In this document: in pieces, positions 14,807 to 23,534 of the stretch
How the letters are laid out: each line of letters opens with the position of its first letter
Numbering within the stretch: position 1 is the stretch's first letter
Virus record (IMG/VR): IMGVR_UViG_3300046804_001569
Span: 1-32,214 of that record
Source of the DNA: a virus
Strand: one strand, 5' to 3'
DNA length: 32,214 nt
Made by a program: the position numbers and the translations under genes
The notes under the pieces: model-generated
What the model was told of the DNA's origin: nothing
Databases searched by the model: none
The model's input: the letters and a program-made list of their open reading frames with translations, nothing else

Positions 14807-15008
14807 ATTTTCTATATATTTTCATTACCTCTGCATGGTCGGTTAACTCCCTCGCTCTATTTATATCCTTAATTGCCTCCTCCACTAGAGCAGGATGATG
14901 CTGTGAGGCATTCACTAAAAACTCATCCAGGCTCTTATTTATAAATGCCATCGAATTTTTTAGATTTTCAATGTGCGCCTCTAATTCTTTTACGTTTATA
15001 TTATCCAT
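14784..15008 (-). CDS. Small coiled-coil protein in the tail module
   Basis: 74 residues, fully helical with heptad-like spacing (V-K-E-L-E-A-H-I-E-N-L-K-N-S-M; A-I-K-D-I-N-R-A-R-E-L). It is wedged between the 583- and 756-residue tail genes with overlaps on both sides. A chaperone or trimerisation partner is possible. No family recognised. Confidence 0.68.
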   Translation of the reverse strand: MDNINVKELEAHIENLKNSMAFINKSLDEFLVNASQHHPALVEEAIKDINRARELTDHAEVMKIYRKYAEYNNK

Positions 15009-16759
15009 TACTGATCTACTCTAATTACATTTACTTTACCACTAGCCCAATTATCTGCAATTCTATATGTGATTATGGCATTATGCTTATCATCATACCA
15101 TTCTATCCTCAATATCTCTGCATTTACGCCATTTATATTTACATAATTATTATTAAGCAAATTTACAAAATCATTATTAGTAATTCTGATGGGAGCATTT
15201 TCATACTCTCTAAATCCATTTATTTGTATTTCGTTTATATAGTGGTAATTATTGTATAAAGCAATGGCACTATATTTAGTATCATATGCACTAGTATCTA
15301 TTTGTATACCTCCATTTGTATTTTTAACATATAGTGATTTAGATAGAGTCCAATATTGCTGTGATACTTGTAATACTCCTTTTTTGAGTAATACCCCACT
15401 AGCATAGGATGTGCCTGCCTGCCCAAATGTAAATACATATGTTAATGCATCTATAGTAGCCCCAATGCCTATGCTTAACTTTTCAATGAGAGTTAATTTT
15501 TCTTTTGTACTCCCCATTGCAAAATTAATATCCACATCATCTAATCCCTTTATGGATATTAATGATGGATCAGGAGTAATTATAGCACTCTCTGTACTAA
15601 ATTCGCAATTATGATAATCATAGGTAACTCCCTCTAGAGTATGTATATCACTCTCATCTACATTAAAATGTAGATAATACCTTTTCCATGCCTCCTCTGT
15701 ATTATAGGTAAATTGATTATCTCTATTGCCTTGAATATTTAGAGCAGGTAAAAGGCTCAATGTGCTTTGCGATTGTAGCCAATCCCTGCGCTCCAGGTGA
15801 ACAGTATTATTTATAATAAATGCTCTAGCATTAAACATCTTTTCTAATTCCCCAATAAACTGCCCTAATGTAGGGGTAGAATCGCTAGATGTGGGATAGC
15901 CTTTATTAAATGGGGAGTTTAAACTAGATAATAAACTCTCAAAAATACTTTGCCCATTTTGCTTTAATAATGGCACGGGTAAATACATCCATCCCTCTAA
16001 ATAATTTTGAGGCAAATATGGATTATTTAATATGGTAGATGAAAATTGATAGCCTAAATATTGGCATCCTTTAGCCATTAATTCATAATAATAACTACCC
16101 TTTAAAAATCTAATAGGAGGAGATACAATATTTATCCAATTCTGCCAAAAGTTAATTAATGCTATTACTGATAAAGTAAATGATAAAATACTAGCAACTA
16201 ATTGCACTATAGCCCATGCAGTATTCAATGGATTTATTCCTGCTATAGCATTAGAAATCTGTTGAGCAATTTGTAGCCCCTGCTGTATGGTTGTATTTGC
16301 TAGTATGTAAATGGTAACGCTAGATGTTAATGCTAACTCATTTTGATTATCAGGCACTACCACATATGGCACATTAAACGTAATAAAAGTTACTCCATTT
16401 TTAGCCATTAATTCAAAGGATGTACCATTTGCTTTATCAAAAAAATCATCCGGGCCTTTACGCTTTTTTAATTTAATCTCTATCTCATGCTCTCTATATG
16501 TGGTTTTATTTGAACTATCAGCAAAATCCACATAATAATCTATTTGGATATTTGGCTCTAATTCTATAGTGTACTCCATTGATACGAATAATCCATTAGT
16601 AGCAATATGATTCTCTATTATTTCTTTACCTTCTCTAGGCAAAATAATAGTATCAGTAGATACATTTAACTCATCAGGATTATTGGTAAAATCGCTAATT
16701 ATACCTATCTCATCTATATTTCTAGGAGTTACCTCTACGCCATTTATAAAATGCCTCAT
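15008..16759 (-). CDS. Distal tail or tail-associated protein with hydrophobic segment
   Basis: 583 residues, directly after the tape measure (4-base overlap), where a distal tail protein or tail-associated lysin-like hub is expected. The N-terminal 120 residues are beta-rich. A strongly hydrophobic stretch at about 181-206 (A-W-A-I-V-Q-L-V-A-S-I-L-S-F-T-L-S-V-I-A) is unusual for a soluble tail protein and could insert into the host membrane during DNA entry. The remainder is beta/alpha without a recognised enzyme motif. Confidence 0.75.
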   Translation of the reverse strand: MRHFINGVEVTPRNIDEIGIISDFTNNPDELNVSTDTIILPREGKEIIENHIATNGLFVSMEYTIELEPNIQIDYYVDFADSSNKTTYREHEIEIKLKKRKGPDDFFDKANGTSFELMAKNGVTFITFNVPYVVVPDNQNELALTSSVTIYILANTTIQQGLQIAQQISNAIAGINPLNTAWAIVQLVASILSFTLSVIALINFWQNWINIVSPPIRFLKGSYYYELMAKGCQYLGYQFSSTILNNPYLPQNYLEGWMYLPVPLLKQNGQSIFESLLSSLNSPFNKGYPTSSDSTPTLGQFIGELEKMFNARAFIINNTVHLERRDWLQSQSTLSLLPALNIQGNRDNQFTYNTEEAWKRYYLHFNVDESDIHTLEGVTYDYHNCEFSTESAIITPDPSLISIKGLDDVDINFAMGSTKEKLTLIEKLSIGIGATIDALTYVFTFGQAGTSYASGVLLKKGVLQVSQQYWTLSKSLYVKNTNGGIQIDTSAYDTKYSAIALYNNYHYINEIQINGFREYENAPIRITNNDFVNLLNNNYVNINGVNAEILRIEWYDDKHNAIITYRIADNWASGKVNVIRVDQ

Positions 16760-19731
16760 TTTCTAATCTTAAATCTATTATAAATATTGGTATTTTTTAC
16801 TTTAGTATTTTGTACTATCTCCATAGCACTTTGCGTAATCCTACCTAATTCTATATTGGTTTCAGGTTTATTAATTATAGCCTGCTTTAAATCCCTTAAT
16901 TCACTAATCATTAATGCAAATGACAAAGAATTATGAGCAGTATCTCCATTAACTAATTTTCCATTGTGATAATTAGATGCTAATCTAGTTAGTTCCTCAT
17001 TTGATAAATTACCTATTTGCTCATTCAATGATTTAGGGATTACCCTCTCATGGGGATGGAGGATAGCATGGAATCCTCCTTTATTATCTATATTGCCTCC
17101 TACTCCTGTATCCTCTGTACCTTTTTCAAATCCAGGCAATGAATTGATAAATGCCTGCAATAGGGTAGTATCTCGGATGGTTTTTTGTAGTGCGGTTTTC
17201 GGATCCTCTTTAGCATATCCCTGATACGTCTGGTATACAGTATTAGATAATTCTACTAATCTTTGCTTCCGCTCCTCCTCTGCTTTTTTCCTATTTAATT
17301 CAGTTATTAATCTCTCCTGCTCTGCTAGGCTTTCACTCGCGCTAATATTACCCTCCTCTGCTAGAGCCTTTAAATAATCTGCCTGCTTTTGCGCGGCCGC
17401 TATCTCTTTATCTATTTGCGCTATCCTTTTATTAGATTGCTCCACATAAATATTAGTTAAATCCTGCGCGGTTTTTTGTGCATCCTCAATTTCTTTTTGC
17501 CTCTGCGCCTTCTTTTTATCCTCTACCTCTTTATCTTTATCCTCCTGCTCCTTTTGATATTTATTATTAATATCATTACGCTTATTCAAATAGATAATCT
17601 CCACATCATTTAATGCCTCCTGATTATCTTTATGCATCTCCTTTTTTGAATAATACCACTCATCTAAATCGCGCATCTCCTTTTCCTGGTCGGATAATGT
17701 TAATCTATATCTCTCCTCACTTAACTGCTCAAAATCTGCCCATGCCTCATTCTCTAATTTTATTCTATTATTTTTTACCTCCTGCCTCATGCGCATCTCC
17801 TCCTGCAGTTGCTCATCTAATTTTTGAATATATACGTTATTAATTTCATTCATCATTGCTATCTCTATCTCCGCTACTCCCTTTTTTAATTTTTTGGCTA
17901 ATGCTATTCTGCGCTCATATTTCTCCTTTATATTTTGCACCTCTATTTCTACATCGGTTCTCTGCATATCCCCCGTTAATCTTACTGCCTCCTTTCTATA
18001 TCTTTTTAATTCCTCCTCATCCTCTTTTCTCTGCGCCTTTAATTTATCGCTAATTTCTTTAGCCTTTTTTAATTTCATTATTTTTAATTCATCCTCGGCC
18101 GCCTGCGCTTTATCAAATTCTCCCTCTCTAAATGCTTTCATTTGATATGCACGCTCGCGTAATGCTTTCGCCTCCTCATACGCGGCGACATGTTGCGCTC
18201 TCCATTTCTTTTCCCCTTCAGTTCTTATTGCATCAGAGTCTAATTTTGCCTTATTTTCTAGGTAGCCTTTATGATTAGTTAATACTTTTCCATTATCTCT
18301 TTCCAATTCGCGCATTCTATCCTTAATAGCCTGCCTTTCCTCCTCTGTAGCCTCAATGGCTTTGGTGCTTGTTTCTTGAATTAATTTAGCCCTGCGCGCA
18401 TATAATGCATCAGTATTTTTACCCTGTAATTCCGCTATTTCTATTTCTCTCTCAATGCCCTTTACTGCATCATCACTACTCTTTGATATAGTATTATATT
18501 GCACATCTAGTGCATCTTGTTGGGCTTGTAATATTTCTAATTTTAGTGCCTGCGTTTTCTTAAATTCATCAAAGTTAAATTTTTCTTTTCCGGTTAATTT
18601 ATCCCAATTTGCTATTAATAATCCTAGCCCTGTTATAATTAATCCTATCCCCGTTACTGCAAATGCTTTACCTGCGCTAGTTAATCCATTGAATGCCGTC
18701 ATTGCTTTGCTACCAAATGCAGTAAATCCGGCTTGCATGGCTTTTATTTTATCCCCAATGCTCCCTAATTCCTTAAATGCATTACCTAAATTTAGCAATG
18801 CAGTCATGCGCATGATAGTCTTTTGTACGTTTTCACTCTCTACGCCAAATAATGCCATTGCACCTTCTACCCCTTGAAATGCACTAACTCCTATAGTACC
18901 TAAATTACCTATCGCTCCCGCCAAATTTTCTACTCCACTCCCTGCAGTTGCTTTAATTACCTCATTAGTATCACTAATCTGATCTTTTAACTGCCCTGCT
19001 CTTTGAGTCATCTCCTGGAATCTAGGATCCGCCTCATCCATATTTTGTAGAGTACGCGTTAATTCCCTCAATTCCTTTTTTAAATTCGTTACTGCGCCCT
19101 CATAATTACCCACATTCCTGAAATGGTCGCCTACAGTTTTATCTACCTCCTTTAATTGCTCATCATATTTTTGTGCCTCACGCGTTACCTCTGCATATTG
19201 CTTCTCTAATTTTGCATATTCTGCGCTGTTTTGCTTTCCTGCTTTTTGTAATGCTAATAATTGCGCCCCTAATTCTTTAGACTGATTTTTTAAATCTCGC
19301 GTAGTTGCTACTAATTGTTTATATGCGCTACTCTGATTTGCGCTTTCCTTTGCTATTTTAGCCTGCGCCTGCGCCTGCTTTTCCTGCTCCTTTTGTTGGC
19401 GCGTTAATTCCTGCGCTTTTAACTTTTCTAATTTAATTAATTCCTGGTCGGCTTTAATTTTTTGTTGATTTGCTATGGCTTGTAATTTTTCTATCTCTAT
19501 AGCCTCACGCATTACCTTATTACTCTGCTCTGTAGCATCATTTAATTTCTTAATTTCTGCTACGCTAGATTGCGTATTGCCTGCTAATTCACTCTTTAGG
19601 CTTTGTGCTATTTCGCGTAGTTCATTATTCATTTTTTCTAGGCTAGATAGAGTTTTTATGGCACTCTCTCGCACCCCTCTAAATAAATCCTCCTGATCAA
19701 ATAAATCACTACTAGTTATTTTTTTTGCCAT
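16756..19731 (-). CDS. Tail tape measure protein
   Basis: 991 residues, the longest gene. The first 260 residues are almost continuous coiled coil rich in Lys, Glu, Gln and Ala; a hydrophobic, Gly-rich stretch at 357-375 (F-A-V-T-G-I-G-L-I-I-T-G-L-G-L-L-I-A) is the likely membrane segment used in DNA ejection; then long charged helices to about residue 850. At about 1.5 angstrom per residue it predicts a tail near 150 nm, so a siphovirus. It begins inside the end of the preceding small tail gene. Confidence 0.93.
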   Translation of the reverse strand: MAKKITSSDLFDQEDLFRGVRESAIKTLSSLEKMNNELREIAQSLKSELAGNTQSSVAEIKKLNDATEQSNKVMREAIEIEKLQAIANQQKIKADQELIKLEKLKAQELTRQQKEQEKQAQAQAKIAKESANQSSAYKQLVATTRDLKNQSKELGAQLLALQKAGKQNSAEYAKLEKQYAEVTREAQKYDEQLKEVDKTVGDHFRNVGNYEGAVTNLKKELRELTRTLQNMDEADPRFQEMTQRAGQLKDQISDTNEVIKATAGSGVENLAGAIGNLGTIGVSAFQGVEGAMALFGVESENVQKTIMRMTALLNLGNAFKELGSIGDKIKAMQAGFTAFGSKAMTAFNGLTSAGKAFAVTGIGLIITGLGLLIANWDKLTGKEKFNFDEFKKTQALKLEILQAQQDALDVQYNTISKSSDDAVKGIEREIEIAELQGKNTDALYARRAKLIQETSTKAIEATEEERQAIKDRMRELERDNGKVLTNHKGYLENKAKLDSDAIRTEGEKKWRAQHVAAYEEAKALRERAYQMKAFREGEFDKAQAAEDELKIMKLKKAKEISDKLKAQRKEDEEELKRYRKEAVRLTGDMQRTDVEIEVQNIKEKYERRIALAKKLKKGVAEIEIAMMNEINNVYIQKLDEQLQEEMRMRQEVKNNRIKLENEAWADFEQLSEERYRLTLSDQEKEMRDLDEWYYSKKEMHKDNQEALNDVEIIYLNKRNDINNKYQKEQEDKDKEVEDKKKAQRQKEIEDAQKTAQDLTNIYVEQSNKRIAQIDKEIAAAQKQADYLKALAEEGNISASESLAEQERLITELNRKKAEEERKQRLVELSNTVYQTYQGYAKEDPKTALQKTIRDTTLLQAFINSLPGFEKGTEDTGVGGNIDNKGGFHAILHPHERVIPKSLNEQIGNLSNEELTRLASNYHNGKLVNGDTAHNSLSFALMISELRDLKQAIINKPETNIELGRITQSAMEIVQNTKVKNTNIYNRFKIRK

Positions 19732-20143
19732 TTTCTAATTTTATGTATTTTTCGTACTCTTTATTTAATGTGTAAAATGCCTTTACTGTTATCTCCTTTG
19801 CATTCAAATAATACCCCATCCATTTAGATAAATGAATTAATAGAGTATCATAACTAGCCCCTCCATTAGTCATGGATAGCATATTTTTTAATCTATTTTC
19901 CTCCATCTCCAGGAGAGTTAATTTAAATCTATCATTTGTTAATACATAATCGCATTCTATGATGGCTTTTTCTCGCATGCATTGCAGTAATTTTTTATGC
20001 ATACTAGATAATCCATACTCTTTTAAATACTGATCATATATATTTGCCCATGCTAATGCATTTTTATGGGCATTCCCTTTGCCATTTTTATTCACATACT
20101 CTAAATCCCCATCTAGGCATTTAATCCAATTATAGAGAGGCAT
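19712..20143 (-). CDS. Small tail protein before the tape measure, possible assembly chaperone
   Basis: 143 residues from the ATG at 20143, two bases after the upstream stop (TGATATG); the open frame extends to 20227 but would overlap the upstream gene by 83 bases. Helical, with N-W-I-K-C-L-D-G-D-L near the start and L-L-I-H-L-S-K-W-M-G-Y-Y-L-N-A-K in the second half. Its place just before the tape measure is where tail assembly chaperones usually lie. Overlap with the upstream frame is +1, so the usual -1 slip is not supported. Confidence 0.72.
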   Translation of the reverse strand: MPLYNWIKCLDGDLEYVNKNGKGNAHKNALAWANIYDQYLKEYGLSSMHKKLLQCMREKAIIECDYVLTNDRFKLTLLEMEENRLKNMLSMTNGGASYDTLLIHLSKWMGYYLNAKEITVKAFYTLNKEYEKYIKLENGKKNN

Positions 20144-20144
20144 A

Positions 20145-20615
20145 TCATCTATCCCTTTGTAACAATTCGATGATTCTACTATGGTATTTATCAATGATTT
20201 TTTGCCCCAATTTAGTTTTATTCTCATCTGTTAAACCTATTATTCCATCTCCAAATTTATCAAATAAATTATCATTATCTTTTATGGGATCCGCATCTAT
20301 CTCTATGTAGTTTTTACCTACTTTAATTATCATGGATTTATAAAAATCTCCACTATCTAATAGAGTATAATGCTCTCCCTCTTTTTTTCTGCCTTGTGTT
20401 AAAAATTCAGTGTATGCGCTATATGATGTGCGCCCATTATCTTTATTTTTTAATGGCTTTCCATCCTCATCTATTCCCTTTGTATATAATTGCTCCTCCT
20501 GGATTAACTCCACTATGATATAATTTTGGATTGCATCCTCATTAAATACTTTTTCCCATATTTGGGATGAGTCTAATTTTACGCTCCTCTCTATCAGGTT
20601 AATTAATGCCTCCAT
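20145..20615 (-). CDS. Tail completion or neck-like protein
   Basis: 156 residues. A helical N-terminus is followed by Y-S-A-Y-T-E-F-L-T-Q-G-R-K-K and Y-T-L-L-D-S-G-D-F-Y-K-S-M, then a small beta part and a C-terminal helix. The D-S-G-x-x-x-x-S arrangement is reminiscent of phage tail completion/HK97 gp10-like proteins that join head and tail. The assignment rests on this and on position between the tail-tube and tape measure genes. Confidence 0.65.
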   Translation of the reverse strand: MEALINLIERSVKLDSSQIWEKVFNEDAIQNYIIVELIQEEQLYTKGIDEDGKPLKNKDNGRTSYSAYTEFLTQGRKKEGEHYTLLDSGDFYKSMIIKVGKNYIEIDADPIKDNDNLFDKFGDGIIGLTDENKTKLGQKIIDKYHSRIIELLQRDR

Positions 20616-20628
20616 TTAAAATCAAAAT

Positions 20629-20663
20629 TAAAAAAAAAGATCCGCACATATTTATGCGAATCT
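20629..20663 (-). terminator. Terminator or attenuator after the major tail protein
   Basis: Minus strand has an 11-base stem (AGATTCGCATA with TGTGCGGATCT, G-T pairs allowed) with a 4-base loop, followed by nine to ten T. It lies between the major tail protein stop (20688) and the next start (20615). Such a site would let capsid and tube genes be made in excess over downstream tail genes. Confidence 0.82.
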
Positions 20664-20687
20664 CTTTTTAATAAAATTAGATGCCTA

Positions 20688-21593
20688 TTAAGCGGCCGTA
20701 ATAGTAACGGATCCTATAAATCCATCTTTTGCTACGCTAATAGTATATACATCTCCTGATACAAATGATGCTAATAATGTATAAGTACCTGCCGGACCTT
20801 CTGATACTGCAGATGGATTACCAAATGCAACTGCATTAGTAACATCATAAATATCCCAATTAACCAAAGCAGTTACGCCCTGCAAAAGGATAGGATTTAG
20901 AGCAGTACCATAATCAAATGTAGCCTCTAAAGTAACCTGCCCTGCAATTGCAGGCAATACCTCTACTAAATTAACATCTATTAATCCACTCAATGAATTA
21001 AAATCTAATCCTGCCTCTCCTGCAGTAATCATGTACATAGTAGAATCATCAAATAATCTATCAAAATCAAATCCTAGCATGATTTTCTGAACAGTTGAAT
21101 CTGTACTAAACATAAATCTCGGATCCCATGATTGCTCATCTACAGGAATAGGATATAAATATCCTCCTACTTTTGAGCCTACTAGATTACCCGTTACATC
21201 TACTACATATACTCCAAATTCTACGCATCGCCCTGCTTTCATTTTTCCTAATAGAGTAGGAGTAGAATCCTCTCCCCATAACTCTCCAGTAAATGACCTT
21301 TTACCCTCACGCAAAAATGCCATTCTACCACTATTAGCCTCCTCAAATTGAGAATCTGCTTTTGGCATCTCTACATTTTCAAATAAAGGTAGCGGGAACC
21401 ATCTTTTAGATGCATCTACCTCATTTACTAAACTGCTCCAGGTAGGGAGCGGAGCATTTAAATCTATACCATTTAATGTACCATCATTTGCTCTCAACGG
21501 TACCATTATTAATTTAGATGTTACCGATTGAATCGGCACGCATCCCGGACGGCCGGTATTGCCTAGTCCTGCATTACAATTACATCCTGCCAT
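20688..21593 (-). CDS. Major tail (tube) protein, with Ig-like C-terminal domain
   Basis: 301 residues. Begins with a Cys/Gly-rich segment (C-N-C-N-A-G-L-G) and continues as a beta-rich fold. The final 85 residues (from V-T-L-E-A-T-F-D-Y-G to the end) look like an Ig-like decoration domain (V-S-E-G-P-A-G-T-Y-T-L; D-V-Y-T-I-S-V-A-K-D-G) common on tail-tube proteins. A strong terminator directly after it fits a highly expressed structural gene. Position between connectors and tail completion gene also fits. Confidence 0.8.
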   Translation of the reverse strand: MAGCNCNAGLGNTGRPGCVPIQSVTSKLIMVPLRANDGTLNGIDLNAPLPTWSSLVNEVDASKRWFPLPLFENVEMPKADSQFEEANSGRMAFLREGKRSFTGELWGEDSTPTLLGKMKAGRCVEFGVYVVDVTGNLVGSKVGGYLYPIPVDEQSWDPRFMFSTDSTVQKIMLGFDFDRLFDDSTMYMITAGEAGLDFNSLSGLIDVNLVEVLPAIAGQVTLEATFDYGTALNPILLQGVTALVNWDIYDVTNAVAFGNPSAVSEGPAGTYTLLASFVSGDVYTISVAKDGFIGSVTITAA

Positions 21594-21605
21594 TATTTCT
21601 ATTTT

Positions 21606-22274
21606 TTAGCATTTACAATTTTCTTTATATTTCGTTAATTTAATACGCAATTCTACGCCACTCAAATTGGCATCTAGTATATTGGAAAAGTACCCATTAC
21701 TCTGCTCATTACCAAATCTAGTAAAGTTTTTAATCTCATAATCCTCTAAAGTTAAATAGGCTCTATTTTGATTTACCACATTTATAAATTCATTGGCTAA
21801 TTCGCTCATGGGTATAACTACATTTTGTATGTGGTCTTTAGTATAATAATTAACTATATCTGTTTCATCCAGGAAAAATATCCTTAAATCACTTTCCCAA
21901 TTATATACACTCTCTCTACCATATACTGTATATCCTATATCATGGAGTAACCATATTAGAGGAGTTTTTTGAGTTAAATCATTAGAGAGTTTAGTCCATT
22001 CCATATTGGCACTAATGCGCGTACCTGGCACGAAATAAGGAGGTGCAAGTTGTATTACCCCATTTGCCTGGTCTGCGATTAGATAATTATCATAGTCTAT
22101 ATCAGTAATCAAATGCGAGCCATTTTGATCAGTAATAAATTTACCTACTCTAGCCCATTTAGTTTTACATACATTTGTACGCATATTAATAGCATCATAT
22201 GTGCCATTAATAGTCGTATCTATTTGCGCTACTAATTCCTCTATAGATTGTGATATATCTTTTATCATAGCCAA
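21606..22274 (-). CDS. Neck or head-tail joining protein
   Basis: 222 residues, mixed fold with no recognised catalytic motif. It overlaps the DUF6712-like connector by 10 bases and precedes the tube protein, the usual place for a head-closure or tail-terminator protein. Its C-terminus ends in C-K-C. I recall related proteins in Bacteroidota siphophages but no assigned function. Confidence 0.65.
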   Translation of the reverse strand: MAMIKDISQSIEELVAQIDTTINGTYDAINMRTNVCKTKWARVGKFITDQNGSHLITDIDYDNYLIADQANGVIQLAPPYFVPGTRISANMEWTKLSNDLTQKTPLIWLLHDIGYTVYGRESVYNWESDLRIFFLDETDIVNYYTKDHIQNVVIPMSELANEFINVVNQNRAYLTLEDYEIKNFTRFGNEQSNGYFSNILDANLSGVELRIKLTKYKENCKC

Positions 22275-23284
22275 TATGCCGTACTCTTTGGCACTCCTCT
22301 AAATTTTCTATAATCTCCTATTCCAATATAATTAACCTGAATAGATGCAGTTAAATTAGCCCCCTGCTCTATATTAACATAATCCCCAATTTCATAGTTC
22401 TTACCTCCATCTACTATAGTTACCTCTATAATGCTAGCATTTGTAACATTATCAACAGTAAAAAATGCATCATTATTACCTCCAGGAATAGTTATAACAT
22501 CCCCTACTAGATAATTCTCTCCTGCATTCTCTATGCTCACGCTTGCTACCTCTCCTAGATTATTAGTAACTACGTTTACATCGCAATTAGTTCCTGATCC
22601 GGTAGTAATGGTATAAATACCATCCGTATATCCTGTACCAACTGCAGTAATAGTAAATAGATTAATACCTCCATTGCTATTAGCCACAATATTTACTAAT
22701 GCGCTTTGGCCCGAGCCATTTACACATGTTAAATTATTTGCAGTAATATATCCAATTCCTCCATTCCATATTGTAAAATCTACAATTTGCCCTAATGGAG
22801 GATTAGATATGTATTTTATAAAACTCCTAATAGAATTATAGGAGCGAATAGCCTCATTATATCGCGTATACATCATGCTAAATAATGTATTTGCTACCTC
22901 GCTATTTTCGCTCACTTGTTTTACATTCCCAAATGGAGTCATGGTATTAACTAAATCTTTGGCATATTCAAAATATACGAATCCTTTTAACATCTCTTTA
23001 ATTCCCTCACTATCTATTTGATTTACCCCTTCATATATCCCATTAAAATAATAGAAATTATACCCCATATCCTCACTCAAAGGATTAAATATAACTTGAA
23101 AATTAGGAGATTGTGGGGCGTTATTTAATAGGTCCGCCATGAAATCATTATACAGGCTTACTCCTAATAACTCCTTTAAATATCTAGGCTCATAGCGATT
23201 AATGTAATCCTGCAATTTTGCCTGGTCATACATTCCTGTACTCAATTGATATTTGCCCACAAAATCATTTATAGAGAGAATCAT
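22265..23284 (-). CDS. DUF6712-like head-tail connector with inserted beta repeats
   Basis: 339 residues. The first 160 match DUF6712-type connectors (N-D-F-V-G-K-Y-Q-L-S at the start; Y-I-N-R-Y-E-P-R-Y-L-K-E-L-L-G). From about 165 to 318 lies an insertion of repeating beta units with G-T-G-Y-T-D-G, A-G-E-N-Y-L-V-G-D and G-G-K-N-Y-E-I-G-D; each unit ends with a G-D plus strand pattern. The last 20 residues (Y-R-K-F-R-G-V-P-K-S) return to the connector. The insert may form surface decorations on the neck. Start at 23284. Confidence 0.8.
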   Translation of the reverse strand: MILSINDFVGKYQLSTGMYDQAKLQDYINRYEPRYLKELLGVSLYNDFMADLLNNAPQSPNFQVIFNPLSEDMGYNFYYFNGIYEGVNQIDSEGIKEMLKGFVYFEYAKDLVNTMTPFGNVKQVSENSEVANTLFSMMYTRYNEAIRSYNSIRSFIKYISNPPLGQIVDFTIWNGGIGYITANNLTCVNGSGQSALVNIVANSNGGINLFTITAVGTGYTDGIYTITTGSGTNCDVNVVTNNLGEVASVSIENAGENYLVGDVITIPGGNNDAFFTVDNVTNASIIEVTIVDGGKNYEIGDYVNIEQGANLTASIQVNYIGIGDYRKFRGVPKSTAYWL

Positions 23285-23290
23285 AGTAGA

Positions 23291-23518
23291 TTATTTTAGA
23301 GATCCGTATCCTTTGTTAATTAATATTTGCGCTTTTGAGCCTAGCATTTTCCACACTGATCCTTTAGGCAAAGTATGAAAAGTACCATTACTTACAAATG
23401 TATACTCTTTATTAGCCTCTAATTCTACATGAGATGGAGTATTTACTGCCTCATTCTCTATAGATTTATTATCTAATTCTACATTGAGTTTTTTAGTTTT
23501 CCTCGTTTTCTTTTCCAT
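23291..23518 (-). CDS. Small head-module protein
   Basis: 75 residues, basic N-terminus (K-K-T-R-K-T-K-K-L) and a beta-rich C-terminal half (Y-T-F-V-S-N-G-T-F-H-T-L-P-K-G-S-V-W). It lies between the major capsid gene and the connector gene. Size and place suggest a capsid-associated or decoration protein; no family recognised. Confidence 0.65.
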   Translation of the reverse strand: MEKKTRKTKKLNVELDNKSIENEAVNTPSHVELEANKEYTFVSNGTFHTLPKGSVWKMLGSKAQILINKGYGSLK

Positions 23519-23534
23519 ACTAGATGCAATTTAA

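Noticed and set aside
18455-18877. Plus-strand open frame of 140 residues
   Set aside because: Antisense shadow of the tape measure gene, which is well supported; composition is unlike the other proteins.
20145-20227. Programmed frameshift joining the two small tail genes, with an A6 run near 20201
   Set aside because: The second frame is +1 relative to the first, the heptamer does not fit a -1 slippery site, and an ATG two bases after the stop explains the second gene.
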